Positions 19,888-29,085 of a stretch of 60,189 bases of DNA are shown here, piece by piece; positions within the stretch are counted from its first letter, which is position 1; the number at the start of each line of letters is the position of its first letter. The DNA comes from Neptuniibacter pectenicola (GTDB taxonomy: Bacteria; Pseudomonadota; Gammaproteobacteria; Pseudomonadales; Balneatricaceae). The DNA lies in contig NZ_LUTS01000013.1 of the NCBI RefSeq assembly GCF_001597735.1, positions 1-60,189 on the forward strand. The letters run 5' to 3'. The position numbers and the translations under genes are program-made. Below the pieces are notes generated by a model. That model worked only from the letters and a program-made list of their open reading frames with translations. It had not been told where the DNA came from and ran no database searches.

Positions 19888-21993
19888 GTGTTCCAAGTAA
19901 CTACTAAAACATTTCAGTTTGGTGGTCAGGAAGTAACTATCGAAACTGGTCGCGTTGCGCGCCAGGCGACAGGTGCTGTTCTGGTCAAAATGGGCGGTAA
20001 CGAAGTACTTTGTACGGTTGTTGGTGCAAAAGAAGAAAAACCAGGTCAAGGTTTCTTCCCGTTATCCGTTCATTACCAAGAAAAATACTACTCTGTTGGT
20101 CGTATTCCTGGTGGCTTCTTTAAGCGTGAAGCGCGTCCATCTGAAAAAGAAACACTGACATCACGTCTAATCGACCGTCCAATTCGTCCATTGTTCCCGA
20201 AAGGCTACATGAACGAAGTACAGGTTGTTTGTACTGTAATGTCTGCTGATAAAAAGAATGATCCTGATATCGCTGCAATGATCGGTACATCCGCTGCACT
20301 TGCGATCTCTGGTATTCCATTCCAAGGTCCAATCGGTGCTGCTCGTGTAGGTTTCACTGAGCAAGATGGTTATATTCTTAACCCAAGCTATGAGCAACTT
20401 GCTACGTCTGAACTAGACATGGTTGTTGCGGGTACGGCTGACGCAGTGTTGATGGTTGAGTCTCAAGCGCAAGAGCTTTCAGAAGATGAGATGCTAGGTG
20501 CTGTTCTTTTTGCTCACCAAGAGATGCAAACGGTTGTTGCGGCGATTAACGAGCTATCTGCTGAAGCAGGTAAAGAAGCGTGGGTATGGACGCCGAAAGA
20601 AAAAGACGAAGAGCTTGTTGCTAAAGTACGTGCTGAAGTTGCTGAAGGTATTGCAGCTGCGTACCAAGTTGCAGACAAAATGCAGCGTCAAAACGCATTA
20701 GCTGAGCTTCGCGCTAAAGCGGTTGATGCATTGTGCGGTGATGAGGAAGGTCAGCCTTCTGCAAGCGATGTGTCTAGCATTGTTAGCTCACTTGAAAAAG
20801 AGATCGTACGTGCGCGCATCGTAAGCGGCGAACCACGTATTGATGGTCGTGATAATAAAACTGTTCGTGCTATTGATGTACAGATCGATGTACTACAAGG
20901 TACTCATGGTTCTTCATTGTTCACTCGTGGCGAAACGCAGTCTATTGTTACATGTACTTTGGGTACTGCACGTGATCAGCAGATCATCGACGCAATCGAA
21001 GGCGAGCGTAAAGACCCGTTCATGTTGCACTACAACTTCCCTCCATACTCTGTAGGTGAATGTGGTCGTATGATGGGTGCTGGTCGTCGTGAAATCGGTC
21101 ATGGTCGTCTAGCCCGTCGTGGTGTTGCTGCGGTTCTACCAACACAAGAAGAGTTCCCATACACAATCCGTATCGTATCTGAGATCACTGAATCAAACGG
21201 TTCAAGCTCTATGGCGTCGGTATGTGGTGCATCTCTATCGATGATGGATGCGGGTGTTCCTCTTAAAGCGCCAGTTGCGGGTATCGCAATGGGTCTTGTT
21301 AAAGAAGAGAACGGCTTTGCTGTCCTAACTGACATTCTAGGTGATGAAGATCACTTAGGTGATATGGACTTTAAAGTGGCAGGTACTGAAACGGGTATTA
21401 CTGCACTTCAGATGGATATCAAAATTACAGGTATCACTGAAGAGATCATGGATATCGCGCTTGAACAGGCATATGAAGCACGTGTTCATATCCTTAAAGA
21501 GATGGCTAAAGTTATCGGTTACGCCCGTCCAGAGCTTCCAGATAATGCGCCTGCATTGACTCAGCTTAAGATCAATCCTGAGAAGATCCGTGACGTTATC
21601 GGTAAAGGCGGTGCAACTATCCGTGCACTGACTGAAGAGACTGGCGCATCTATTGATATCGAAGATGACGGTACGGTTCGTGTTTATGCGGCTGATAAAG
21701 CAGCAGCAAAAGCCGCTACTGATAAGATCCTAGAGATCACAGCAGAAGCAGAGATCGGCAAAGTTTACGAAGGTAAAGTTGTTCGTATCGAAGACTTCGG
21801 TGCGTTTGTTAACATCTTACCGGGTAAAGATGGTCTTGTTCATATTTCTCAAATCGATAACAAACGTGTTGAGAAAGTAACTGATTACATCCAGATGGAT
21901 CAGATGGTTAAGGTTAAAGTTCTGGACGTAGACCAGCGCGGCCGTATCAAGCTATCTATGAAAGATCTAATTGCTGACAATGAAGTAAGCTAA
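19888..21993 (+). CDS. pnp: Polyribonucleotide nucleotidyltransferase (PNPase)
   Basis: 3'-5' phosphorolytic exoribonuclease and degradosome component. The 701-residue protein has two RNase PH domains joined by a helical domain, then KH ([23 protein letters not shown]) and S1 ([20 protein letters not shown]). The FFRSxG-like [18 protein letters not shown] and [19 protein letters not shown] motifs of the catalytic core are intact. GTG start at 19888, AAGGA seven bases upstream. A terminator follows. Confidence 0.98.
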   Translation: MFQVTTKTFQFGGQEVTIETGRVARQATGAVLVKMGGNEVLCTVVGAKEEKPGQGFFPLSVHYQEKYYSVGRIPGGFFKREARPSEKETLTSRLIDRPIRPLFPKGYMNEVQVVCTVMSADKKNDPDIAAMIGTSAALAISGIPFQGPIGAARVGFTEQDGYILNPSYEQLATSELDMVVAGTADAVLMVESQAQELSEDEMLGAVLFAHQEMQTVVAAINELSAEAGKEAWVWTPKEKDEELVAKVRAEVAEGIAAAYQVADKMQRQNALAELRAKAVDALCGDEEGQPSASDVSSIVSSLEKEIVRARIVSGEPRIDGRDNKTVRAIDVQIDVLQGTHGSSLFTRGETQSIVTCTLGTARDQQIIDAIEGERKDPFMLHYNFPPYSVGECGRMMGAGRREIGHGRLARRGVAAVLPTQEEFPYTIRIVSEITESNGSSSMASVCGASLSMMDAGVPLKAPVAGIAMGLVKEENGFAVLTDILGDEDHLGDMDFKVAGTETGITALQMDIKITGITEEIMDIALEQAYEARVHILKEMAKVIGYARPELPDNAPALTQLKINPEKIRDVIGKGGATIRALTEETGASIDIEDDGTVRVYAADKAAAKAATDKILEITAEAEIGKVYEGKVVRIEDFGAFVNILPGKDGLVHISQIDNKRVEKVTDYIQMDQMVKVKVLDVDQRGRIKLSMKDLIADNEVS

Positions 21994-22032
21994 GCATTGC
22001 TGCATAACACTTAGCTTCGGCTAAGATGGATT

Positions 22033-22067
22033 AAAAAACCGCCTTTGGTAACATTGGCGGTTTTTTT
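22033..22067 (+). terminator. pnp terminator
   Basis: AAACCGCC and GGCGGTTT around a 12-base loop, with flanking A6 and T7 runs. It ends the long rimP-pnp operon. Confidence 0.9.
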
Positions 22068-22140
22068 GTGCTGATTTTTTACCAACGGTGTGATGGATAA
22101 ACGCCGAGTCTGTTGTTGACGGGGTTTAGTGGTTGATAAC

Positions 22141-22163
22141 TTATCCCATAAATCTGTGGATAA
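22141..22163. other. Inverted pair of DnaA-box-like sequences
   Basis: TTATCCCAT (22141-22149) faces TGTGGATAA (22155-22163); the second is a perfect consensus DnaA 9-mer in reverse. GATGGATAA at 22092-22100 is a weaker copy. The rest of the 22068-22255 gap shows nothing else clear. It could be a DnaA titration or control site, or chance. Confidence 0.35.
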
Positions 22164-22255
22164 CTTCGTTAGTAGTCTGAGTGTCGATCGCTGTAAGCTT
22201 CTGATAGTAAGGGGTGTAGAGAATTGGTTATATTTTTATCAGCGGTGGAAAACGC

Positions 22256-23656
22256 TTAAAATTTATCCATCATTTCGCCTAATTTTGCGATCGCAGTGAG
22301 CTGTTCGTTACTTTGAGTGTAATGGGCATAGCAGAGTCGGATATGGTGATTGAAGCGGTTATCTGCACAAAAAAGATTGCCTGGGGATATACCGATTCCT
22401 GCGGTTAAGGCTTGTTGAAATAGCTGATCACTGGCGACCCGCTCAGGTAGAGTAAACCACTGTAAAATACCGCCTTGCGGTTTTATGAACATCGTTTCTT
22501 TGGGCCAGAGGCGGCGGACATCCTCTGTCAACATATCAACCCGTTCACTGTAGCTTCGACTGACTTGAGCTAAGTGACGTCGATAGCGCCTCCCTACCAA
22601 TAGTTCACTGATGGCTTGCTGTGTAATGGCTGGGCACGCGATATTCGTCACAAACTTATAGTAATTGATCTTGTCGTAGTAGCGCCCGGGAAGCACCCAG
22701 CCGAGTCGAATATCTACATCGACAGTTTTGGAGAACGAGCCGCAATGGAGTACCCGCTGTTCGGTGTCTAAGGCTTTAAGGGGCGTAGGCCGTTGCTGGT
22801 TATAGCTAAGCTCAGCGAAGACATCATCTTCAATGATCGGGATATCCCAGCGGTTAGCAATATCGATAAACCGTTTTCGGGTGGGCAGGTCTAGGTTAAA
22901 GCCCAACGGATTATTAAAGCTTGGGTTGGTGAGTACTGCTTTAATTGACCATCGGTTGAGTGCGCTCTCTAAGGCATCCAGATTTGTCCCTTGAATGGGA
23001 TCTGAGGGCAGTTCGATCACCTTTAGGCCTAACGCCTCTATGCATTGTAGGGTCCCGTAGTAGCAGGGAGACTCTACTGCAATGGTGTCCCCAGCTTCGG
23101 CAACCGCGCGAAGGCAGAGCGAAACCGCTTCTTGTCCCCCCTGAGTGATAACAATATCTTCACTGTTGCAGGTAAGCGAGGTGGTATTGAGGTGGTCGGC
23201 TAAGGCTGTGCGCAACCCCGGATCGCCTGGGGGTGTACTGTAGTGGCTCCTACGTCGGCTATTTTCTAACGCCCAACGGCGGGCGGTTTTCGCCAGTCGT
23301 TGATAATACCAATTAACGGTTGGCCAGCGTGAATCGGGGTAAGCAGAGCCAAGTGCTAAGTTGCCGGGTTGATTGGCCGCTCCGAGCACGCTGAAGGCTG
23401 TTGCCCCGAGTTTGACCTTTCTCGGCGCGAGTGTGGGGCTGTGCTTCTGTTGGGCTAAGACGAAAAAACCGTGTCGAGGTTTGGCCTGTAAGAGTTTTAA
23501 GCTTTCGAGTTCGGTGAGTGCACGAATAACGGTGTTTTTGCTTAGCTGATATTGCTGACTTAAAGTTCTGATTGACGCTAATCGAGACCCCGGCGGGAGC
23601 TCTCCCTGCTCAATACGTGATTGGAGTTGTTGTACTAATTGTTCATATCTTTTCAT
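22256..23656 (-). CDS. MocR-type transcriptional regulator (GntR HTH + aminotransferase-like domain)
   Basis: A 466-residue fusion of an N-terminal GntR winged helix (about 1-70; RLASIRTLSQQYQLSKNTVIRALTEL) and a class I aminotransferase-fold effector domain (about 110-460). The PLP-type lysine is in HCGSFSKTVD and the phosphate-site pattern DIRLGW follows. MocR/PdxR proteins sense PLP-linked metabolites. It is divergent from an EamA-type exporter with 142 bp between the starts; that spacer holds an inverted repeat GGGTACAG/CTGTACCC, a candidate operator. Regulation of the exporter is inferred. Confidence 0.9.
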   Translation of the reverse strand: MKRYEQLVQQLQSRIEQGELPPGSRLASIRTLSQQYQLSKNTVIRALTELESLKLLQAKPRHGFFVLAQQKHSPTLAPRKVKLGATAFSVLGAANQPGNLALGSAYPDSRWPTVNWYYQRLAKTARRWALENSRRRSHYSTPPGDPGLRTALADHLNTTSLTCNSEDIVITQGGQEAVSLCLRAVAEAGDTIAVESPCYYGTLQCIEALGLKVIELPSDPIQGTNLDALESALNRWSIKAVLTNPSFNNPLGFNLDLPTRKRFIDIANRWDIPIIEDDVFAELSYNQQRPTPLKALDTEQRVLHCGSFSKTVDVDIRLGWVLPGRYYDKINYYKFVTNIACPAITQQAISELLVGRRYRRHLAQVSRSYSERVDMLTEDVRRLWPKETMFIKPQGGILQWFTLPERVASDQLFQQALTAGIGISPGNLFCADNRFNHHIRLCYAHYTQSNEQLTAIAKLGEMMDKF

Positions 23657-23710
23657 GGGTACAGCTTACTTTAATTTACACCTAAGTTCATATTATCTTA
23701 ATCTGTACCC
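23657..23710. promoter_or_regulatory. Inverted repeat in the MocR/EamA divergent region
   Basis: GGGTACAG (23657-23664) and CTGTACCC (23703-23710) are perfect inverted 8-mers 46 bp centre to centre, one abutting the regulator's ATG. The phasing is just over four helical turns. Likely operator half-sites for the MocR protein. Confidence 0.45.
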
Positions 23711-23798
23711 TTTTATTTCATCGTTACGTGTCCCTTTTCCATCTTGGCGCGAGTCTTTAAAGTGGGTCCCCATCATGAGAATGCTAGGTGAGGGCGTA

Positions 23799-24677
23799 AT
23801 GCTGACGAGGCAACAAAAACTGACATTAGTCCCGTGGGCTTTTGTGGGTATCTGGAGTACGGGCTTTATAGGGGCTAAATATGCGGTGCCTTATATGGAG
23901 CCATTCAGTGTTTTATTTTTGCGGATGTTACTTACCTTGCTGGTGTTTGCTGCGCTTCTGTTTTGGCGTAAACCTAAGTGGTGCTCAGTGAACCAAGCGG
24001 GCCATCAAATGGTGGTGGGTTTTCTTGTGCATGCGTGTTATCTGGGGGGCGTATTTGTTGCAATTGATTGGGCGCTGCCTGCGGGCATTACATCGTTAAT
24101 TATGGGGATTCAGCCGCTCTTAACTGCATTAATCGGTTGGTTGTGGATAAGTGAGCGCTTACATAAGATACAGTGGTGTGGGTTGCTGTTAGGGTTTATG
24201 GGTGTCTTGTTAGTGGTCAGCCAGAATGGTGCTCAGAATACGGACGTGGCCGGTTGGGATGCATGGATGGCCGCTATTATTGCCTTATGTGCTATCTCTA
24301 TTGGTACGCTGTACCAAAAACGTTTTGGCGGTGGCGTTGATCTGATGGTCGGTGCTTTCTATCAGTATTTAGTGACCGCGGTTGTTATGGCCTTGCTTGC
24401 TTGGCAGTTTGATTCCGGCGAGGTGATTTGGAGTTGGCCGTTATTTGGGGCGGTGTTGTGGATGGTATTAGCCCTATCGGTGACGGCGATTTTGCTGTTT
24501 CTTGTGATGATTCGAGAGGGTGAAGCCAGTAAAGTTGTGAGTTATTTTTATCTTGTTCCACCGCTCACCGCGCTAGAGGCGTGGTTGCTTTTTGATGAGA
24601 CATTGAATATTTATGCGCTATGCGGGATTGGCGTTACGGTGGTGGGCGTTTATCTGACGGTTAAGCGCAGAGTATAG
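23799..24677 (+). CDS. EamA/DMT-family transporter
   Basis: About 292 residues with ten predicted membrane helices in two EamA repeats, typical of drug/metabolite transporters that export amino acids or related compounds. Repeat 1 begins LVPWAFVGIWSTGFIGAKYAV and repeat 2 follows GWDAWMAAIIALCAIS. The ATG at 23799 has GAGG five bases upstream; longer in-frame starts back to 23655 lack this and would overlap the divergent regulator. Substrate unknown; probably controlled by the neighbouring MocR protein. Confidence 0.85.
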   Translation: MLTRQQKLTLVPWAFVGIWSTGFIGAKYAVPYMEPFSVLFLRMLLTLLVFAALLFWRKPKWCSVNQAGHQMVVGFLVHACYLGGVFVAIDWALPAGITSLIMGIQPLLTALIGWLWISERLHKIQWCGLLLGFMGVLLVVSQNGAQNTDVAGWDAWMAAIIALCAISIGTLYQKRFGGGVDLMVGAFYQYLVTAVVMALLAWQFDSGEVIWSWPLFGAVLWMVLALSVTAILLFLVMIREGEASKVVSYFYLVPPLTALEAWLLFDETLNIYALCGIGVTVVGVYLTVKRRV

Positions 24678-24683
24678 ATTAAA

Positions 24684-24707
24684 ACAGGCTAGTGTTTGCT
24701 AGCCTGT
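24684..24707. terminator. Convergent terminator
   Basis: ACAGGCTAG (24684-24692) and CTAGCCTGT (24699-24707), a perfect 9-bp stem with a 6-base loop. On the minus strand it is followed by TTTT, so it fits best as the end of the rsuA-rsmC unit, but it lies between convergent genes. Confidence 0.7.
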
Positions 24708-24714
24708 GGATCGC

Positions 24715-25755
24715 TCACATTTTGTGCGTAAGGCGTATCAGCTTAAAATTGCCATTAGACATAATACATTCAGCTTGATGGAAGTATTTAAGGGCTTTGC
24801 GTTCTAAGGGGATATGCATATTCGTAACAAAACAAGCAATGCCTTGTTCATTGAGGTGATCATGGGCTGCTTTAAGGAAGCGGTCCGTAAGGTCACCATC
24901 TATTGAAAACCCGGCGTGGAAGGGCGGATTGCAGACGATTAGATCGAATTTATCCTTGATGCCTTGCGCGCAGTTAGCAGCAATGACTTTCGCGTTGATG
25001 GGGTAGCGGGCAAAGTTACGTTCGCAGGCAATGATCGCTGCTGCGTTGTTGTCTGTAGCGGTTACGGGTATATCTAAGTGTGTCAGGTTGAGGGAGAGGT
25101 AACCATAACCACAACCAAGGTCTAGCGCATTTTTGGGCGGTTCGGGCAGCGTCATCAAAAAACTGTCTAAATGTTCTATCAGGTAAGCGCTGCCTTTATC
25201 TACTTTATCCCAGCCGAAGATACCCGGCTTGCTCTGATACTCAAACCTATCATCAATGCAGCCTGTACGTAGTTGATGATAGTCTTTGTCATCTAAGGCG
25301 TCGTCGCTGTGCTGGTTGGTTTTTATGAGTTTGGCGAGCCATGTGTCTTTAGCGTTCTTGCTGTTTTCACCCATACCAAAGAGGGCTTTGGCTTTGGTGA
25401 AATAGGTTTTTATGCCTTCGTTTTTCCCTCCGGCGAGAATAAGTTCGCCGCCGACTTTTAGGCAGCGATAGGCCTCATTAATCAGGTGGTGAGCGACTAA
25501 TTTCTCTTTAGATACCCTATAAATGACACGTTCTAAGCTATTATCTTCAATAATTGAGAGGTCATAGTCAGAAAAGAACGCTTTCCAGCCTTGTTTTTGT
25601 AAGTGCTCATGGAGATCTATTCGGTTGGTAATACAGATCACTGCGTCATTGGGCGGTAAGTTAGCGTCGAGAAAATTTTCATCGGCTAGCCAAAGGCTTT
25701 TTGTTGTTGCGCTCTTTATATAGGGAGCGAGCAGAGGAAAGGCGGAATCACTCAT
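24715..25755 (-). CDS. rsmC: 16S rRNA guanine-N2 methyltransferase, RsmC-like
   Basis: A 346-residue protein with the two-domain layout of RsmC/RlmG: a degenerate N-terminal methyltransferase-like half (about 1-165) and a C-terminal catalytic half with the SAM motif LDLGCGYGYLSL and the N2-guanine motif CNPPFHAG. Length and the KPGIFGWDKVDKGS junction favour RsmC (16S G1207) over RlmG (23S G1835), but the choice is inference. It overlaps the preceding rsuA stop by four bases (ATGA), so the two 16S modification genes are translationally coupled. Confidence 0.8.
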   Translation of the reverse strand: MSDSAFPLLAPYIKSATTKSLWLADENFLDANLPPNDAVICITNRIDLHEHLQKQGWKAFFSDYDLSIIEDNSLERVIYRVSKEKLVAHHLINEAYRCLKVGGELILAGGKNEGIKTYFTKAKALFGMGENSKNAKDTWLAKLIKTNQHSDDALDDKDYHQLRTGCIDDRFEYQSKPGIFGWDKVDKGSAYLIEHLDSFLMTLPEPPKNALDLGCGYGYLSLNLTHLDIPVTATDNNAAAIIACERNFARYPINAKVIAANCAQGIKDKFDLIVCNPPFHAGFSIDGDLTDRFLKAAHDHLNEQGIACFVTNMHIPLERKALKYFHQAECIMSNGNFKLIRLTHKM

Positions 25756-26447
25756 CGGATGCTGTTAATCTCTTCGTCAGTTAAAAAACGATATTCACCC
25801 AGTTCTAACTCTTCATCGAGTTCGATTTGGCCTATTTTTGCGCGGTGTAGCGCTTCTACTTTGTTACCAATGGCTGCGAACATGCGTTTAACTTGGTGGT
25901 AACGTCCCTCAGTTAAAACGACTTCGGCTTCGTGGCTACTAATAAGTGTTAAGTCTGCAGGTTTAGTACGCACGTTGTCGTTGATGAGTGTCAGTCCTTT
26001 CGCAAACTTTTCTATCGCATCTTCAGGAATCGGGTCGGCAGTGACCACTTGGTAGAGCTTCCCTGTTTTATGTTTAGGTGATGTTATTCTGTGGGCCCAT
26101 TGGCCATCAGTGGTAATTAAAACAAGGCCGGTGGTATCTACATCTAAGCGGCCACAGATAGTGAGCTCATTGGCTCTAGGTAGATCAATAAAGCTTAAAA
26201 CGGTAGGGTGAGTACCATCCTCATTAGCGCAAACGCAGCCTAGGGGTTTATTCAGCATAAGGTATTTTTCCCCAGGGGCGTCTAACGGGTAGCCGCTGAG
26301 GTAGATCTCATCTTCGGTCTCATTGATATGTAGAGCGGGGTTGGTTACCTCTTCTCCATTTAATGTGACCTCGCCTGTTTTAAGGAAGCGGCGAACCTCT
26401 TTGCGAGAAAAACCGGAAGACTGGGACAGGTATTTATCTAGGCGCAT
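25752..26447 (-). CDS. rsuA: 16S rRNA pseudouridine(516) synthase RsuA
   Basis: 231 residues: an N-terminal S4 domain (MRLDKYLSQSSGFSRKEV) and an RsuA/RluB-type catalytic domain with Asp102 in GRLDVDTTGLVLITTDG, the RITSP(K)HKTGKLYQV segment and EGRYHQVKRMFA. It isomerises U516 of 16S rRNA during 30S assembly. First gene of the minus-strand pair with rsmC. Confidence 0.93.
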   Translation of the reverse strand: MRLDKYLSQSSGFSRKEVRRFLKTGEVTLNGEEVTNPALHINETEDEIYLSGYPLDAPGEKYLMLNKPLGCVCANEDGTHPTVLSFIDLPRANELTICGRLDVDTTGLVLITTDGQWAHRITSPKHKTGKLYQVVTADPIPEDAIEKFAKGLTLINDNVRTKPADLTLISSHEAEVVLTEGRYHQVKRMFAAIGNKVEALHRAKIGQIELDEELELGEYRFLTDEEINSIR

Positions 26448-26591
26448 GTAGGTACTTTTTTAGTAACTCAGTGAGTGAAGCGTGCAATAAAGCAGCTATT
26501 ATATCTGAAGGAGCTTATCCCCTACAGCCTACGGCGTTTTTTACCTGCGCATTTTAGGCTAATATACGCGCCTTAACCGTGGAGCCCGCTT

Positions 26592-27428
26592 GTGAAATTG
26601 TTTGTAGATAACCTTACCAATGTAGATTTTTCCTATTTGCACCCTCAACGAGGTCTATTGGGGGAGTCGTGGCTTGTTCAGTTGGAGCTTGATGGTAGCT
26701 TGAATGATCAAGGTATGATTTGTGATTTTGGTATTGTTAAAAAAGAAGTTAAAAAGTGGTTTGATCTTTGGATTGACCATGCGTTGGTTGTGCCGACGGG
26801 GCTGTCAGAGTTGGTGTATAACGTTGATGCGGGTTATACCGCGGTTGAGTGGGCCTACCCTAATGGTGAGCGCTTCTCTTGTCGCTCACCTGAAGCGGCT
26901 ATCTGTTTAGTGGGTATGGCTGAGATTAACGAAGCGACGCTGGCGGAGTGGTGTCAGGGAAAATTACTTGAGTTGTTTCCCGGCGAAGTTAAGGGCTTAA
27001 CTATTCGCTTTGTACCGGAAAAAATTGATGGGGCTTTTTATCATTACAGTCATGGCTTACAGAAGCATGATGGTAATTGTCAGCGCATTGCCCATGGCCA
27101 TCGTTCTAAAATTGAGTTGTTCATTAATGGGCAACGGGATGCATCCCTAGAGGCGGAATGGGCGGCACGGTTTAAAGATATATACATAGGCTCAGCGTCC
27201 CATGTGACCTCCCAGAGTGATGATGAACATCAATATGCTTACCAAGCCCCGCAGGGGCGCTTTGAAATTAGTTTGCCTGCTCGGGTTTGTTATGTCATCG
27301 ATACGGATTCTACGGTGGAATTAATTGCCTCGCATCTGGCTAAGCAGATCAAGTTAAGTTACCCCAATGATCGGGTGATGGTTAAAGCGTATGAAGGGGT
27401 TGGTAAGGGCGCGATCGCAGAAGCCTAG
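26592..27428 (+). CDS. Tandem 6-pyruvoyl-tetrahydropterin/QueD-like protein
   Basis: 278 residues that read as two PTPS/6-carboxytetrahydropterin-synthase folds in a row (about 1-115 and 138-275). The first half keeps the GMICDFGIVKKEV helix and the Asp62-His63 pair, but its HGH zinc motif is replaced by LGESW. The second half keeps His154, the candidate nucleophile Cys163 and HGH (168-170), but lacks the usual DF..K..DH helix. One composite active site may thus be shared between halves. Start codon GTG at 26592. Role likely in queuosine/7-deazapurine or pterin metabolism; no linked que genes here. Confidence 0.75.
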   Translation: MKLFVDNLTNVDFSYLHPQRGLLGESWLVQLELDGSLNDQGMICDFGIVKKEVKKWFDLWIDHALVVPTGLSELVYNVDAGYTAVEWAYPNGERFSCRSPEAAICLVGMAEINEATLAEWCQGKLLELFPGEVKGLTIRFVPEKIDGAFYHYSHGLQKHDGNCQRIAHGHRSKIELFINGQRDASLEAEWAARFKDIYIGSASHVTSQSDDEHQYAYQAPQGRFEISLPARVCYVIDTDSTVELIASHLAKQIKLSYPNDRVMVKAYEGVGKGAIAEA

Positions 27429-27444
27429 TGAGTGAAAATCCAAT

Positions 27445-27474
27445 AAAAAACCGCAGATAACTGCGGTTTTTTTT
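27445..27474. terminator. Bidirectional terminator
   Basis: CCGCAG, ATAA, CTGCGG flanked by A6 and T8. It serves both the QueD-like gene (plus) and the thiolase gene (minus). Confidence 0.9.
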
Positions 27475-27513
27475 ATTTAAGGGAGGGGTGTTAATTAACC
27501 CCTCTTATCGCTA

Positions 27514-28695
27514 TTAGCTACGTTCAACGGCTAATGCTGTACCCATACCGCCACCAATACAGAGTGTCGCTAGGCCTTTCTTCGCATCGCGTCGAGCCAT
27601 TTCATGGAGAAGGCTGACGAATACACGGCAACCAGAAGCACCGATTGGGTGACCCAATGCGATTGCGCCGCCGTTAACGTTAACTTTATCTGTATCCCAA
27701 CCAAGGTCTTTGTTTACAGACATCGCTTGAGCAGCAAAAGCTTCGTTCGCTTCAACTAGGTCAAGGTCACCAACGCTCCAGCCAGCTTTTTCAAGTGCTT
27801 TTTGAGTTGCGCAGATAGGGCCTGTACCCATAATTGCTGGATCAACACCGGCAGATGCATAGGCTTTGACAGTGGCAAGAACTGGAAGGCCTAATTCAGC
27901 TGCTTTCTCTGCTGAACATACGATCACAGCTGCAGCGCCATCATTAATTGTTGAGGAGTTACCCGCTGTTACTGTGCCATCTTTTTTGAAGGCAGGGCGT
28001 AGTTTAGCAAGCGCTTCTGGCGTGCAACCAAAACGTGGCTGCTCATCCGTATCAAAAACGATTGGATCGCCTTTGCGCTGTGGAATCGTTACAGGGATGA
28101 TCTCATCCTTAAAGCGGCCTTCAGTTACCGCTGCTTCAGCTTTGTTCTGAGAGGCAGATGCGAAAGCATCTTGTTCTTCACGGGTGAAACCGTATTTTTC
28201 TACAATGTTTTCAGTAGTGATACCCATGTGGTAATCATTGAACGCATCCCAAAGGCCGTCTTTGATCATGGTATCGACCATTTTCCAATCACCCATGCGT
28301 GCACCATTACGGGAGTTGGGTAAAACGTGTGGAGACGCGCTCATGTTTTCCTGACCGCCCGCAATAATGATGTCAGCATCACCACAACGGATAGCCTGTG
28401 TAGCCATCTGAATCGCTTTTAGACCAGATCCACATACTTTGTTGATCGTAAGTGCAGATACAGAATTTGGCAGCCCTGCATTGAGGGTTGCTTGGCGTGC
28501 TGGGTTTTGACCACAACCCGCTGTTAAAACTTGGCCTAAAATAACTTCGTCTACTTGATTTGGATCTAAGTTAATTTTCTCGATTAAGCCTTTGATTACT
28601 GTCGCACCTAGATCAGATGCAGCGATTTTAGAAAGGGAACCACCAAAAGTACCAACTGCGGTACGGCCCGCAGCAACAATTACAACGTCACGCAT
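27514..28695 (-). CDS. Acetyl-CoA C-acetyltransferase (thiolase)
   Basis: 393-residue biosynthetic-type thiolase joining or splitting acetoacetyl-CoA and acetyl-CoA. Catalytic Cys88 ([10 protein letters not shown]), His349 ([10 protein letters not shown]) and Cys379 (LCIGGGMG) are all present, and length and sequence resemble PhaA/AtoB. It stands alone: no phaB, hydroxybutyrate or beta-oxidation partner is adjacent, so the pathway (polyhydroxybutyrate, ketone bodies, mevalonate) is open. AGAGG precedes the ATG. A perfect 18-bp palindrome at 28747-28764 lies 52 bp upstream and may be its operator. Confidence 0.92.
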   Translation of the reverse strand: MRDVVIVAAGRTAVGTFGGSLSKIAASDLGATVIKGLIEKINLDPNQVDEVILGQVLTAGCGQNPARQATLNAGLPNSVSALTINKVCGSGLKAIQMATQAIRCGDADIIIAGGQENMSASPHVLPNSRNGARMGDWKMVDTMIKDGLWDAFNDYHMGITTENIVEKYGFTREEQDAFASASQNKAEAAVTEGRFKDEIIPVTIPQRKGDPIVFDTDEQPRFGCTPEALAKLRPAFKKDGTVTAGNSSTINDGAAAVIVCSAEKAAELGLPVLATVKAYASAGVDPAIMGTGPICATQKALEKAGWSVGDLDLVEANEAFAAQAMSVNKDLGWDTDKVNVNGGAIALGHPIGASGCRVFVSLLHEMARRDAKKGLATLCIGGGMGTALAVERS

Positions 28696-28746
28696 TCGAA
28701 ATGCCTCTTAGCTTAGCTATGTACAAAATTCATTCACGATGATGAT

Positions 28747-28764
28747 AAGTCATAGATATGACTT
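28747..28764. promoter_or_regulatory. Palindromic operator candidate upstream of thiolase gene
   Basis: AAGTCATA-GA-TATGACTT is a perfect 8+8 palindrome. On the minus strand it lies just after a TTGAAA (-35-like) sequence, so a bound repressor would block the thiolase promoter. Size suits a TetR-type regulator. The rest of the 28696-29085 gap (390 bp) is AT-rich with no convincing gene; a 70-codon frame there has no ribosome site. Confidence 0.4.
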
Positions 28765-29051
28765 GATTATTTCAAGTGAAAAGCGGCATTTATACAAAAA
28801 CCTTTATCTGTCATTCCATAAGTGCATGACTGGTTTAAAAACCGTTTTTCTATGCAGCAATATTATTCATATTGTTTTTATTGCATTGCAGGAATTCATC
28901 GTCCTTGCAGTCTGCGTGACCAATGCCCTGCTTGTCAAGCCGCGAAAGTAGGGGGCTTATAAGACTTACGTTGATGATGGAATGTTGTGCACTGCGGCAA
29001 AAAGAGAGGATTTTGTGATTTTTATTGCTGAAAAGTAAATTAATTCAGAGA

Positions 29052-29079
29052 CTTCCGAGCGAGGGGTCTCGCTCGGAAG
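29052..29079 (-). terminator. Stem-loop after panC
   Basis: CTTCCGAGCGA (29052-29062) and TCGCTCGGAAG (29069-29079) make a perfect 11-bp stem just beyond the panC stop (minus strand). The following tract (GTCTCTGAATT) is not T-rich, so it may act as a 3'-protecting structure more than a strong terminator. Confidence 0.55.
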
Positions 29080-29085
29080 CGATGC

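Noticed and set aside
28739-28951. 70-codon frame on the plus strand upstream of the thiolase gene
   Set aside because: No ribosome-binding site, composition like the AT-rich spacer, and it covers the palindrome and promoter of the thiolase gene.
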